DNA of 64,000 nucleotides from SIG307 sp964545045 (lineage in GTDB: Bacteria > Bacillota > Clostridia > Lachnospirales > Lachnospiraceae): NCBI GenBank assembly GCA_964545045.1, contig CAZJEN010000016.1, positions 11,956 through 75,955 on the forward strand, written 5' to 3'. Under the pieces are notes generated by a model. It had not been told where the DNA came from. It saw only the letters and a program-made list of their open reading frames with translations, and did no database searches. Both the position numbers and the translations under genes were made by a program. Of the stretch, positions 8,733 through 17,800 are shown piece by piece. Within the stretch, counting starts at the first letter, position 1. Every line of letters starts with the position of its first letter.

Positions 8733-9809
8733 TTATTCTGCGTACTTTTTTAACTCGGCAACAATCTTCCGGAACTCTTCCATATCCCGCACAAAGTCGA
8801 AGCGTTTCGCTTCCAATGTTTTCAGACTTATGTTGCAGCAATTTCCTGTATAGTTTTTTAAGGTGTCTGCTTGCTTGTGCTGAACACGGTTGATCATCGG
8901 AGCGGTGTAGTTCATGTCTTGCAGGGTTGCTTCCGTAACGGAATAGTAGCAGTTTTCCTTTAATGCTTCCAGTGTGTGTGCGGCGTCGCCAAGCTCCGCA
9001 TACAAAAGAGCAATGCAACGATAATGCTGAGAAATATAGTTTGCATAAAAGCCCACATTTCCGTCCGAAAACAGTCGTTTATAAATATCAATGGAAAATT
9101 GATGGGCTTCAATGGTTTCTTCCGGGGAAAAGTTTCCCTTTGTAGCAATCTGTAAAGCGGTCATTGCGGCAGATTGAATCAGGGACATCAGATATTCCTG
9201 ACCTTCTTTCACACCTTCTTCCCCTTCCAGAACATAGGAACGAAGTTCTTTTCTTGTCGCATAAAAGCTTCCGCCCATGTCTGCATATTGTAGGGCTTTT
9301 TCATTGTCATTGCCCTTGCAGGTGTAACATAAAACTTGAATTGCGTCTTCACGTTGTTTTGTGTCGGTGGACTTTTGTAAAATTGCTTCGCCGAGGGCAA
9401 TGATGCGCTCGGCCTTTTCCGGCGGACAAGGATATTCCCCGTCCCGGTTGATGGCATACATCAGCTCCAACAACACACGACAGTCGTTTGGAAACTCTGC
9501 ATATGCCTTTTCCCAAAGTGCAAGATTCTTAGCATTCTCTCCGGTATGTTTGTAGACCTTGCTCTCTGTGATATAACCGTTGATGACATCGTCGATTCTT
9601 GCTTTGTCCACGCAAAGCAACTCATCCACGGTCACATCAAAGTACAGTGCAAGCTTTGGTAACAGTGTAATATCCGGGAAGCCCTCACCCCGTTCCCATT
9701 TGCCCACCGATTGCGGCGTAATCCCCAGATGATTGGCAAGAGTCTCCTGGGTAACATTTTTCTGTTGACGTAGAGTACGCAGCTTGTCCTTTATCATAAT
9801 CTCCATCAT
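8733..9809 (-). CDS. XRE-family regulator with TPR-like C-terminal domain
   Basis: This 358-residue protein has an N-terminal HTH_XRE domain (NVTQETLANHLGITPQSVGKWE, FPDITLLPKLALYFDVTVDELL) and about 290 helical residues, the same plan as the gene at 706. The start at 9809, or 9806, is 5-8 nt from AAGGTG. A consensus promoter with a palindrome immediately downstream precedes it, suggesting autoregulation. It lies next to the broken XRE gene in the same orientation, which may once have been its partner. Targets are unknown. Confidence 0.85.
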   Translation of the reverse strand: MMEIMIKDKLRTLRQQKNVTQETLANHLGITPQSVGKWERGEGFPDITLLPKLALYFDVTVDELLCVDKARIDDVINGYITESKVYKHTGENAKNLALWEKAYAEFPNDCRVLLELMYAINRDGEYPCPPEKAERIIALGEAILQKSTDTKQREDAIQVLCYTCKGNDNEKALQYADMGGSFYATRKELRSYVLEGEEGVKEGQEYLMSLIQSAAMTALQIATKGNFSPEETIEAHQFSIDIYKRLFSDGNVGFYANYISQHYRCIALLYAELGDAAHTLEALKENCYYSVTEATLQDMNYTAPMINRVQHKQADTLKNYTGNCCNISLKTLEAKRFDFVRDMEEFRKIVAELKKYAE

Positions 9810-9834
9810 AAAATCACCTTTCTGTTTTGAATGG

Positions 9835-9844
9835 TAAGCGCTTA
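9835..9844. promoter_or_regulatory. Palindromic operator candidate
   Basis: TAAGCGCTTA is a perfect 10-bp palindrome flanked by GGT and ACC. It lies about 10 bp downstream of the -10 box of the XRE promoter, in the expected repressor position. Confidence 0.5.
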
Positions 9845-9854
9845 ACCTGACTAT

Positions 9855-9883
9855 ATTATAGCGGGAAAAGGGGAACGATTCAA
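9855..9883 (-). promoter_or_regulatory. Promoter of the XRE gene at 8733
   Basis: On the minus strand: TTGAAT (9878-9883), a 17-bp spacer and TATAAT (9855-9860). Confidence 0.75.
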
Positions 9884-9990
9884 GAACCGTGAAGTATAGG
9901 AAGGGGTGGAAAAAGCAACGGGAAGTTGTGTATGGAATCAGAGATATTATTATGGGAAAAAATCGGCCATCGCCTAGAAGAGTAGAACAG

Positions 9991-10300
9991 GCCTTGTCTT
10001 TTTGTGTGCTTTTATTGAGGACTATAAGAACAAGAACTCCGGTGCCATTACTGTTGTTCGAACTTTGTGCAGGATATTAGACTTTCTTATTACTTCGATA
10101 GTAAATAGCAACGCTCGGACAGGACGTCCGAGTGAGCCCGCCATAAGGCATGGATGCTGCATCAGGGCGGTTGCGTTATTTTGTTATATATTTCCCCGAA
10201 GTAATTAGAAAGACTTATATCCGTAACAGGAGAGAACGGCAGTAATGGCACCGGAGTTCTTGCATAAGAGCCCTACACAGAAGCACACAAAAAACAAGGC
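9991..10300. repeat. Long imperfect inverted repeat with two apical hairpins
   Basis: Arms of about 105 nt (9991-10097 and 10197-10300) are reverse complements with scattered mismatches; they include a perfect block GAACTCCGGTGCCATTACTG and matching ACTTTCT/ATTACTTCG blocks. The 99-nt middle adds CTCGGAC-5 nt-GTCCGAG (10114-10132) and CCGCC...GGCGG (10138-10170). I see no protein-coding signal in it. It could be a miniature palindromic element or a large structured RNA. The right arm begins in the T tract of the carB terminator. Confidence 0.7.
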
Positions 10301-10328
10301 CACCCCACTGTTTCGGTGCGATGGCCTT
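10286..10328 (-). terminator. Terminator of carB
   Basis: On the minus strand AAGGCCATCGCACCG pairs with CAGTGGGGTGGCCTT around an AAA loop, followed by GTTTTTTGTG. Confidence 0.9.
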
Positions 10329-10341
10329 TAGAATACCTATT

Positions 10342-13300
10342 TTACTTATCCTTAATTTCGCTGTGTAACTGCTGCAAGGACTTAATCTCACGGTTACCGT
10401 GCTTGCGTACGGACTGGATACCCTTTGCGGTAGCTCTTGCCGCAGCAGCGGTAGTCATATACGGAATTTTGCCCTTGATGGCTGCCTTACGCAGGTAGCT
10501 GTCGTCGTTTACGCTATCCTTGCCTGCCGGGGAATTGATGATTAAATCAATGTCACCGTTGGTAATCATGTCAAGGATGTTCGGACGACCCTCGGAAAGC
10601 TTCTTCACCAGTTCTGCTTCGATGCCTGCATCGGTAATTACCTTGTGGGTATTGCCGGTAGCGAGAAGTCTAAAGCCGCTGTCGGAAAGCATCTGAGCAA
10701 CTTCTACGATATCTTCCTTATCCTTACGGTTTACGGAGATAAGTGCGGTGCCGCTAAGCGGGAGCTTGGACTGGGTAGCTTCCTGTGCCTTGTAGAAGGC
10801 TTCGCCGTAGGAAAGAGCAAGTCCTAATACTTCACCGGTGGAACGCATTTCCGGTCCGAGAATCGGGTCAACCTCCGGGAACATGTTGAACGGGAAAACA
10901 GCTTCCTTAACACCGTAGTACGGGATGTCCTGTTCCTTTAAGTTAGCCACCGGAGACGGACGACCGGTCAACTCGGAAGTAATAATATCGGTTGCAATCG
11001 GTACCATGCGGATGTTACAAACCTTGGAAACAAGCGGAACGGTACGGGATGCACGCGGATTTGCCTCGAGCACATAAACCTTGCCGTTCTCGATTGCGTA
11101 CTGCATGTTCATAAGACCCTTAACGTGCATTTCCTCTGCAATCTTCTTGGTATATTCTTTGATGGTCTTTACATTCTCTTCGCTGATGTGTACGGAAGGA
11201 ATGATACAAGCGGAGTCACCGGAGTGAACACCTGCCAGCTCGATATGCTCCATAACAGCCGGAACGAAAGCGTGGGTACCGTCGCTGATTGCATCTGCCT
11301 CACACTCTAATGCGTGATTTAGGAAACGGTCAATCAAAATCGGACGATCCGGGGTAACGCCTACAGCAGCATTCATGTAGTTCACCATAGCCTCGTCATC
11401 GTAAACCACTTCCATGCCGCGGCCGCCTAATACGTAGGACGGACGAACCATAGCCGGGTAACCAATCTTATGAGCAATTTCAAGAGCCTCTTCAACGGTG
11501 GTAGCCATACCGGACTCCGGCATCGGAATCTCTAACTTATCCATCATTTCACGGAATAAGTCACGGTCCTCAGCTAAATCGATTACGGAAGGAGAGGTAC
11601 CGAGAATCTTAACGCCGTTCTTTTCAAGGTCAGCAGCTAAGTTAAGCGGAGTCTGGCCGCCGAACTGTGCGATAACACCTAACGGCTTTTCCTTCTTGTA
11701 AATACTGAGTACGTCCTCTAAGGTAAGCGGCTCAAAGTAGAGCTTATCGGAGGTATCGTAGTCGGTGGAAACGGTTTCCGGATTACAGTTAACGATAATC
11801 GTCTCGAAACCGAGCTTCTTTAACGCCAAAGCAGCGTGTACGCAGCAGTAGTCGAATTCGATACCCTGACCGATACGGTTCGGGCCGCCGCCGAGAATCA
11901 TGATTTTCTTGGAGTCGGCGTTAATCGGGTTCTTATCCTCTGCATTGTAGGTGGAGTAGTAGTAAGCACTGTTCTCGGTGCCGCTTACATGAACGCCTTC
12001 CCATGCCTCTTCCATGCCGATGGCAATACGACGTTCGCGAACAGAATCCTCGGAAACACCTAAAATCTGGCTTAAGTACTTGTCGGAGAAGCCGTTCTTC
12101 TTCGCGGAGATGAGAGCTTCATCGGACGGAAGGCTGCCCTTGTTTGCTGCAAGTGCTTCTTCTTCCTCAACCAGTTCCTTCATCTGCTCGATAAAGTAGT
12201 GCTTAACCTTGGTAATATTGTGAATCTCATCCACGGTAGCGCCCTTACGAAGTGCCTCGTACATAATGAAGTGACGCTCACTGGATGCGGTAATTAACAT
12301 CTGGAGGAGTTCATCCTTGGACTTAGTATCGAAGTCCTTTGCATGACCGAGACCGTAACGACCGGTCTCAAGGCTGCGGATAGCCTTCTGGAAAGCTTCC
12401 TTGTAGGTCTTACCGATACTCATTACTTCACCTACGGCGCGCATCTGAGTACCAAGCTTGTCCTCTACGCCCTTGAACTTTTCGAATGCCCAACGTGCGA
12501 ACTTGATTACGATGTAATCTCCGTCCGGCTCGTACTTGTCAAGGGTGCCGTACTTACCGCACGGAATATCCTTTAAGGTGAGACCTGCCGCCAGCATTGC
12601 GGATACAAGAGCAATCGGGAAACCGGTTGCCTTGGAAGCAAGTGCGGAAGAACGGGAGGTTCTCGGGTTGATTTCGATAACGATGATACGGTCGGAAACC
12701 GGATCATGTGCGAACTGAACGTTGGTGCCGCCGATAACTTCAACGGACTCAACAATCTTAAATGCCTGCTCCTTTAAGCGAGCCTGACACTCCTTGGAGA
12801 TGGTCAGCATCGGAGCGGAACAGAAGGAGTCACCGGTGTGTACGCCCAGCGGGTCGATGTTCTCGATGAAGCAAACGGTAATCATATTATTGTCTGCGTC
12901 ACGAACAACCTCAACCTCAAGCTCTTCCCAACCGAGGATGGATTCTTCTACAAGAACCTGTCCTACAAGGCTGGCCTGTAAGCCTCTTGCACATACGGTC
13001 TTTAACTCTTCCTTATTATAAACGAGGCCACCGCCTGCACCGCCCATGGTGTATGCCGGACGGAGAACAACCGGATATCCCAACTCATCTGCAATATCAA
13101 GTGCTTCTTCTACGCTGTAAGCAACTTCACTGCGTGCCATTTCGATGCCTAAAGCATCCATGGACTTCTTAAACTCGATACGGTCTTCACCGCGCTCGAT
13201 GGCATCTACCTGAACACCGATAACCTGTACATTGTACTTGTCCAAAACACCTGCGTTTGCAAGCTCGGAACAAAGGTTAAGGCCGGACTGGCCGCCAAGG

Positions 13301-13566
13301 TTCGGTAATAACGCATCCGGACGCTCTTTTGCAATAATCTGCTCCAAACGTTCTACGTTTAACGGCTCGATGTAGGTAACGTCTGCGGTCTCCGGGTCGG
13401 TCATAATGGTAGCCGGGTTGGAGTTTACCAGGACGATTTCGTAACCGAGTTTCTTCAGCGCCTTACAAGCCTGTGTTCCGGAATAGTCGAATTCACAAGC
13501 CTGTCCGATAATAATCGGACCGGAACCGATGATGAGGACTTTGTTGATATCTGTTCGCTTTGGCAT
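10342..13566 (-). CDS. carB: Carbamoyl-phosphate synthase, large subunit
   Basis: This 1074-residue protein has the normal full length. Two homologous ATP-grasp halves each begin with a synthetase fold: KVLIIGSGPIIIGQACEFDYSGTQACKAL at residue 9 and KIMILGGGPNRIGQGIEFDYCCVHAALAL near residue 555. MRPAYTMGG-like and MVRPSYVLGGRGM loops and a C-terminal MGS-like allosteric domain complete it. With the glutaminase subunit CarA it makes carbamoyl phosphate from bicarbonate, ammonia from glutamine and two ATP, for pyrimidine and arginine synthesis. carA is not adjacent, which is unusual. AGGAGG lies 8 nt before the ATG at 13566. Confidence 0.97.
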   Translation of the reverse strand: MPKRTDINKVLIIGSGPIIIGQACEFDYSGTQACKALKKLGYEIVLVNSNPATIMTDPETADVTYIEPLNVERLEQIIAKERPDALLPNLGGQSGLNLCSELANAGVLDKYNVQVIGVQVDAIERGEDRIEFKKSMDALGIEMARSEVAYSVEEALDIADELGYPVVLRPAYTMGGAGGGLVYNKEELKTVCARGLQASLVGQVLVEESILGWEELEVEVVRDADNNMITVCFIENIDPLGVHTGDSFCSAPMLTISKECQARLKEQAFKIVESVEVIGGTNVQFAHDPVSDRIIVIEINPRTSRSSALASKATGFPIALVSAMLAAGLTLKDIPCGKYGTLDKYEPDGDYIVIKFARWAFEKFKGVEDKLGTQMRAVGEVMSIGKTYKEAFQKAIRSLETGRYGLGHAKDFDTKSKDELLQMLITASSERHFIMYEALRKGATVDEIHNITKVKHYFIEQMKELVEEEEALAANKGSLPSDEALISAKKNGFSDKYLSQILGVSEDSVRERRIAIGMEEAWEGVHVSGTENSAYYYSTYNAEDKNPINADSKKIMILGGGPNRIGQGIEFDYCCVHAALALKKLGFETIIVNCNPETVSTDYDTSDKLYFEPLTLEDVLSIYKKEKPLGVIAQFGGQTPLNLAADLEKNGVKILGTSPSVIDLAEDRDLFREMMDKLEIPMPESGMATTVEEALEIAHKIGYPAMVRPSYVLGGRGMEVVYDDEAMVNYMNAAVGVTPDRPILIDRFLNHALECEADAISDGTHAFVPAVMEHIELAGVHSGDSACIIPSVHISEENVKTIKEYTKKIAEEMHVKGLMNMQYAIENGKVYVLEANPRASRTVPLVSKVCNIRMVPIATDIITSELTGRPSPVANLKEQDIPYYGVKEAVFPFNMFPEVDPILGPEMRSTGEVLGLALSYGEAFYKAQEATQSKLPLSGTALISVNRKDKEDIVEVAQMLSDSGFRLLATGNTHKVITDAGIEAELVKKLSEGRPNILDMITNGDIDLIINSPAGKDSVNDDSYLRKAAIKGKIPYMTTAAAARATAKGIQSVRKHGNREIKSLQQLHSEIKDK

Positions 13567-13722
13567 GGATGTGCCCTCCTATTTATTATGTTCTAAATTC
13601 CTTTTTCCCTTTATTGTATACCATAATACCGAAAAAGAAAAGAGGGAAAATAAAAAAAACTTGAAAATGGCAATCCGCACAAAAAAAACCAAATATAGGA
13701 ACGAAAATAAGATACTTTTTAC

Positions 13723-13751
13723 TTGTAATTCGGACGGGAATTTGATATAAT
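13723..13751 (+). promoter_or_regulatory. Promoter of 6S RNA
   Basis: TTGTAA (13723-13728), a 17-bp spacer and TATAAT (13746-13751) with extended -10 TGA. Transcription would begin near 13758, about 45 nt before the folded RNA. Confidence 0.8.
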
Positions 13752-13799
13752 GAGAGTGTACAAAAGAACGAAGGGCGAGAGCCTTCTTTGAACTTACAT

Positions 13800-13990
13800 A
13801 GGAAGTCAACTATCCTAGGATGTACGACACTCCCTGTTATTTTGAACCTACATTACTTTAAAAGGGATTCCTATATTTACAGGTGGCTGCAATGCCTCCG
13901 TATGAGTGGACTGCAAAAGCCTGTGTGCGGTTACCCACCTAGCTTGGGCTAGGAGTCAAAATACAGGAAACGGCATTCCGGGATAGTTAC
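13800..13990 (+). ncRNA. ssrS: 6S RNA
   Basis: The region folds as a long interrupted hairpin. The closing stem is AACTATCCTAGGATG (13808) with CATTCCGGGATAGTT (ending 13988); a second stem is CCTGTTATTTTGA with TCAAAATACAGG. A large central bubble has the small hairpin CCTAGC-TTGG-GCTAGG on its 3' side, and an apical stem (ACAGG...CCTGT) caps it. A closing stem, asymmetric bubble with 3' hairpin and apical arm are the defining plan of 6S RNA, which mimics an open promoter and sequesters sigma-A RNA polymerase in stationary phase. The length of about 185-190 nt fits Firmicute 6S RNAs. The call is from structure only. Confidence 0.82.
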
Positions 13991-14009
13991 AAAAGAAAAT
14001 AAGGATGAA

Positions 14010-14114
14010 GTACCAAAGCGAAGACTACGACGAAGTACAAAAGAGCACGGAAGCGTACGAAAGAGCATGGTGATATACAAACGAGTATTGCAAAATACGA
14101 ATGAGAAAGAAGCC
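14010..14114 (+). repeat. Degenerate direct repeats with exact 20-nt period
   Basis: TAC motifs recur at 14011, 14036, 14056, 14076 and 14096. The last four are exactly 20 nt apart, in units like GTACAAAAGAGCACGGAAGC and GTACGAAAGAGCATGGTGAT that decay toward the 3' side. The array lies between 6S RNA and the next terminator. I see no start codon with a ribosome site, so it is noncoding or fossil. Confidence 0.6.
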
Positions 14115-14137
14115 GCGCATTTTTTGCGCGGCTTTTT
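14110..14137 (+). terminator. Strong Rho-independent terminator
   Basis: AAGCCGCGCA pairs perfectly with TGCGCGGCTT across a T loop, followed by TTTTT. It probably ends the extended 6S transcript. Confidence 0.9.
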
Positions 14138-14153
14138 CCGTGAAGGCAAAGTG

Positions 14154-14311
14154 AGCATAGAAGAGATTTTGGAAGTGTGCTTCCGAAAATCTCTGAGTAT
14201 GCGAACGCGCCTACGACTGAGTGACGAAGTCACGAAGGTCCACAACGTCCGGTGGACGTTGGTACTGGACCGACCGAAACGAAGTGTAGACGGGGGCAGG
14301 TGCGAAGCACC
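14154..14311. repeat. Cluster of four hairpins, some with GAA loops
   Basis: In order: a long hairpin 14154-14202 (AGAGATTTTGGAAG with CTTCCGAAAATCTCT, closed by GCATA/TATGC); GTGAC-GAA-GTCAC (14221-14233); CAACGTCC-GGT-GGACGTTG (14243-14261) inside GGTCC/GGACC; and GGTGC-GAA-GCACC (14299-14311). An ORF crosses the cluster but has no ribosome site. Function unknown. Confidence 0.6.
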
Positions 14312-14329
14312 GCTTGCACGATTATGTAC

Positions 14330-14782
14330 TTACTCCTCTACCATTGCCTTCTCTAATGTACTCCGGACGCCTTCCAATAGCAGTGTCTGTGTATATTTGC
14401 TGCTTTCGGAAAGAGTTACGTCGTCCAGGGACGTTCCCGCGGCAAGTTGGGCACTGATGTCCGCAACAGCCGGCTCCATCAGCGGATACATAGCAGAGGT
14501 GGCCTCGTCGAGGTTGACCAAACGAACGGAATTGATATGGTCGGTATCTACAACGACTTCCAGATTGAGAAAAGAGTCGCCCAGTTCGATGACAGAGTTG
14601 TAGACGCCGGCACGGTAGGTTGCCGCGGTCGGGGCGATGCTTTCACCGTTGCTTGTGCCGTCGTCTTTCGGAGAAATAAACAGGACGAACAGCAGAACAA
14701 AAAGTACCAGAGCAAGTGCAACCGGGATACCGATACGAAGGAGTTTTTTTAGTTTTAAAACGATGATTCGCGTTTTTGCCAT
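14330..14782 (-). CDS. Membrane-anchored FMN-binding-domain-like protein
   Basis: This 150-residue protein starts behind TAGGAGGCTTCT. A basic N-terminus is followed by one transmembrane helix (about residues 15-36, VALALVLFVLLFVLFI). The extracellular part YRAGVYNSVIELGDSFLNLEVVVDT, then INSVRLVNLDEA and YTQTLLLEGVRSTLEKA, follows the strand-helix pattern of the FMN_bind domain found in Rnf/Nqr subunits. The SGAT flavinylation motif is not seen, so covalent FMN is doubtful. Family assignment is tentative. Confidence 0.65.
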   Translation of the reverse strand: MAKTRIIVLKLKKLLRIGIPVALALVLFVLLFVLFISPKDDGTSNGESIAPTAATYRAGVYNSVIELGDSFLNLEVVVDTDHINSVRLVNLDEATSAMYPLMEPAVADISAQLAAGTSLDDVTLSESSKYTQTLLLEGVRSTLEKAMVEE

Positions 14783-14854
14783 AGAAGCCTCCTATAGGTT
14801 TTATGGTGTTGCGTTATTGTTATAAGATATTCAAATAAAGGGGGTTTTATTCGT

Positions 14855-17800
14855 ATGTCGCTTACATTTATTTTGGGAGCCTCCGGTTCCGGCAAGACCG
14901 AACGGCTCTACGAGAGAGTGTTGCGAACCGCTAAGGAGCATCCGGACCGGACGGTTCTGGTGATTGTGCCGGAACAGTTCTCTTTGCAGACCATGAAGGA
15001 TTTGATTACGCGCAGTGAAACAAAAAGCATGTCAAACATTGAGGTGCTTAGTTTTCTGCGCCTTTCTTATCGTGTGTTTGAAGAACTGGGAATTGTGCCG
15101 GGGAAATTGTTAAGCGATGTGGGAAAAAGCCTGTTGATTAAGCGTGTGGTGGGGCGTTTGGCGGGAGAACTGCGTGTGTTTGCCGCAAATGCAAAAAAAG
15201 CGGGATTTATCGATGAAATGAAGTCTTTAATCTCGGAATTTTATCAATACGGAATTACGCCGGAATCTTTGGAACAAATGCGTTTGCTTGCCAAGGATGA
15301 GCCGGTTTTGTATAAGAAACTGTCGGACATTGCGGTGATTTATCAGGGCTTTGCCGAGAGCATCGAAGGAAAATATCTGGCGACGGAGACGGTTTCGGAT
15401 GTGTTGGCGGAGGTTATCGGAGAGTCGGCATTGATGAAGGATTGTGATGTGTTTTTGGACGGATTTACCGGATTTACGCCGTCCCAGTATGGGTTGTTAA
15501 AGAAACTGTTGCAGCATGCGGGACATTGTTTTATGACTCTCACCGCAGACGAGGCGGCATTGCAGGCGGTCGAGGCGGAGCACGGGTTGTTTTATCTGAC
15601 GCTTCGGACAAAGGCTGTAGTTACGCGGTTGGCGGAGGAAGTGGGCTGTCCGGTGGAGACAGAAGTATTAGGCACGGAGAGCGCTCTGCCACGGTTTGCG
15701 GGAAATGAGACTCTTCAGGCTTTGGAGAGAGGTTTGTTCCGGTATCCGGTACCGGCGAAACAGAAAAATGATGATGCTATTTTACTTTACGCAAAAATGA
15801 ACCGGAAGGCGGAGGCTTCCTTTGTGGCGGCGGACATTGCCCGCAGAGTGCGCACGGAGGGGCTTCGTTACGGCAGAATTGCGGTGGTTACCGGTGACAT
15901 TGCCGGATACGGGGAATTGTTACAAGCTGAGTGCCAAAAAGCGGGAGTGCCGGTATTTTTGGACAGTAAGCGGAAAATGTTCCATAATCCGTGCATTGCC
16001 CTCATACGGGCGGTGCTGCAGAATGCATTAAACGGTTTTTCTTACGATTCCGTGTTTCGTTATTTAAAATGCGGATTGACGGACTATGCGCCGGAGGAAG
16101 TGGAGGTACTGGAGAATTATTGTCTTGCCTGCGGCATCCGGGGCGAGCGGATGTGGAAAAATGAGTGGAAATACCGTTACCGTACGAGACAGAAGGTGGA
16201 CTTAGCATATCTAAATACCTTGCGTGAGCGGATTTATAAGGAGCTTTCCGAAATCGGCGGAACGCTCACAGCAGGTAAGACTGCGGGAGAGCGTACCCGT
16301 GCGTTGTATGCGTTTTTGGAGGCCCGCGGGGTAGAAGAAAAGCTGCGAAAGATGGAAGAGGCTTTTGCGGAACAGGGAGATTTGGTACGGTCGGCGGAGT
16401 ACCGACAGGTATACCGGAATGTATTGGAGATTTTGGACCGTTTTATGGAGCTTTTGGACAGGGAAGAGGTGTCCTTGCGGGAATATATCGAGCTGGCGGA
16501 GACGGCCCTTCGGGAATGTAAGGTGGGCTTTGTTCCGACCGGTACGGATTATGTGGTGATTGGTGATATTACAAGAACCCGTCTGACGGATATCGATGTG
16601 TTGTATCTGGTGGGAGTGAACGAAGGTGTGACTCCGGCACCGGGAGGTACGGGTGGTTTGATTTCCGAGGCGGAACGGGAATTTTTTAAGGAAAAGTATG
16701 TGGAGCTGGCTCCGACGAGAAAAGAAGCGGTATATACGGAGCAGTTTTATTTGTATGCCATGCTGACGAAGCCGGCGAAACGGCTGATTATGACTTACAG
16801 CCGGTTATCTGCGGAGGGAGGAGCACTACAGCCGTCCTATTTTGTGCGCAGAATCGGGGAGCTTTTTACCGATTTTTCCGTGAGGGAAGAGGAAGAAGCT
16901 TCCTATGTATCCCTGTTGCAAAACGATACGGGAAGGACGTATCTACTGGACGGCCTTCGCCGTTTTGCGGAGGAAGGAACGATGGAGGATACGGCCTTTT
17001 GGGAGTTGTATCGCCGTTTTATGTTAAAGGAGGAAGCGGAGACAAAACGAATTTTACGGACGGCATTTTTCGGAAATCCCACCGGTTCTATCCCGGAAGC
17101 AGTGGCAAAACGACTGTACGGAGTGGTATTGTACGGTAGTGTCACCCGGTTGGAAAAATACGCGGCCTGTGCCTTTGCCCATTTCTTGCAGTATGGTCTT
17201 TCCTTGGAGGAACGTGCAGAGTACCGGGTGGCGGCACCGGAGCTTGGTAATTTATATCATATGGCACTGGAACTGTTTACGCAGAAGGTACGGGAGAAGG
17301 AGCTTTCCTGGCATACTTTAACGGAAACGGAGCGGGATACGCTGTGTGAGGAAAGTTTGTCGGAGGCGGTTACCACCTTTGAAAACGGCGTGTTTGACGG
17401 CACGAAGCGGAACGGTTATTTGGTCACCAAGGCGGCAAGAGTGCTGAAAAAGACGGTAGAAATGCTGCAGGAGCAGATTAAGGGAAGTCTCTTTGAACCG
17501 AAGCACTGTGAGGCAGTGTTTGAGCATACCGCAAAGTATCTTTCCCTTCACGGAAAAATCGACCGGTACGATGTGTGCTACAGTAATGATAGGTGGTATT
17601 TGCGGGTGGTGGATTATAAGTCCGGCAGTAAAAAGTTTGACTTAACGGAGTTATATTACGGTTTGCAGGTACAGTTGGAGGTATATCTGGCGGCGGCCCT
17701 GCGGCAGACGGCGGCAGAGGACGGTGTATCCCCTGTGCCGGCGGGCATGTTTTACTTCCATGTGGCAGATCCTTTTTTGGACAGAGAAAAGTATTCCGAG

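Noticed and set aside
10002..10208. Small open frames inside the long palindrome
   Set aside because: No ribosome sites; overlapping frames in both directions are expected from an inverted repeat.
9991..10300. Group II intron or known large RNA
   Set aside because: I find no domain V-like hairpin or reverse transcriptase, and the fold does not match a large RNA I can recall; left as an unexplained palindrome.
14010..14114. CRISPR-like array
   Set aside because: Units are 20 nt head to tail without unique spacers, and they degenerate quickly.
14067..14603. 178-codon open frame on the plus strand
   Set aside because: It crosses the 6S terminator, the hairpin cluster and the antisense of the FMN-binding-like gene. 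It has no ribosome site and no recognisable protein pattern.
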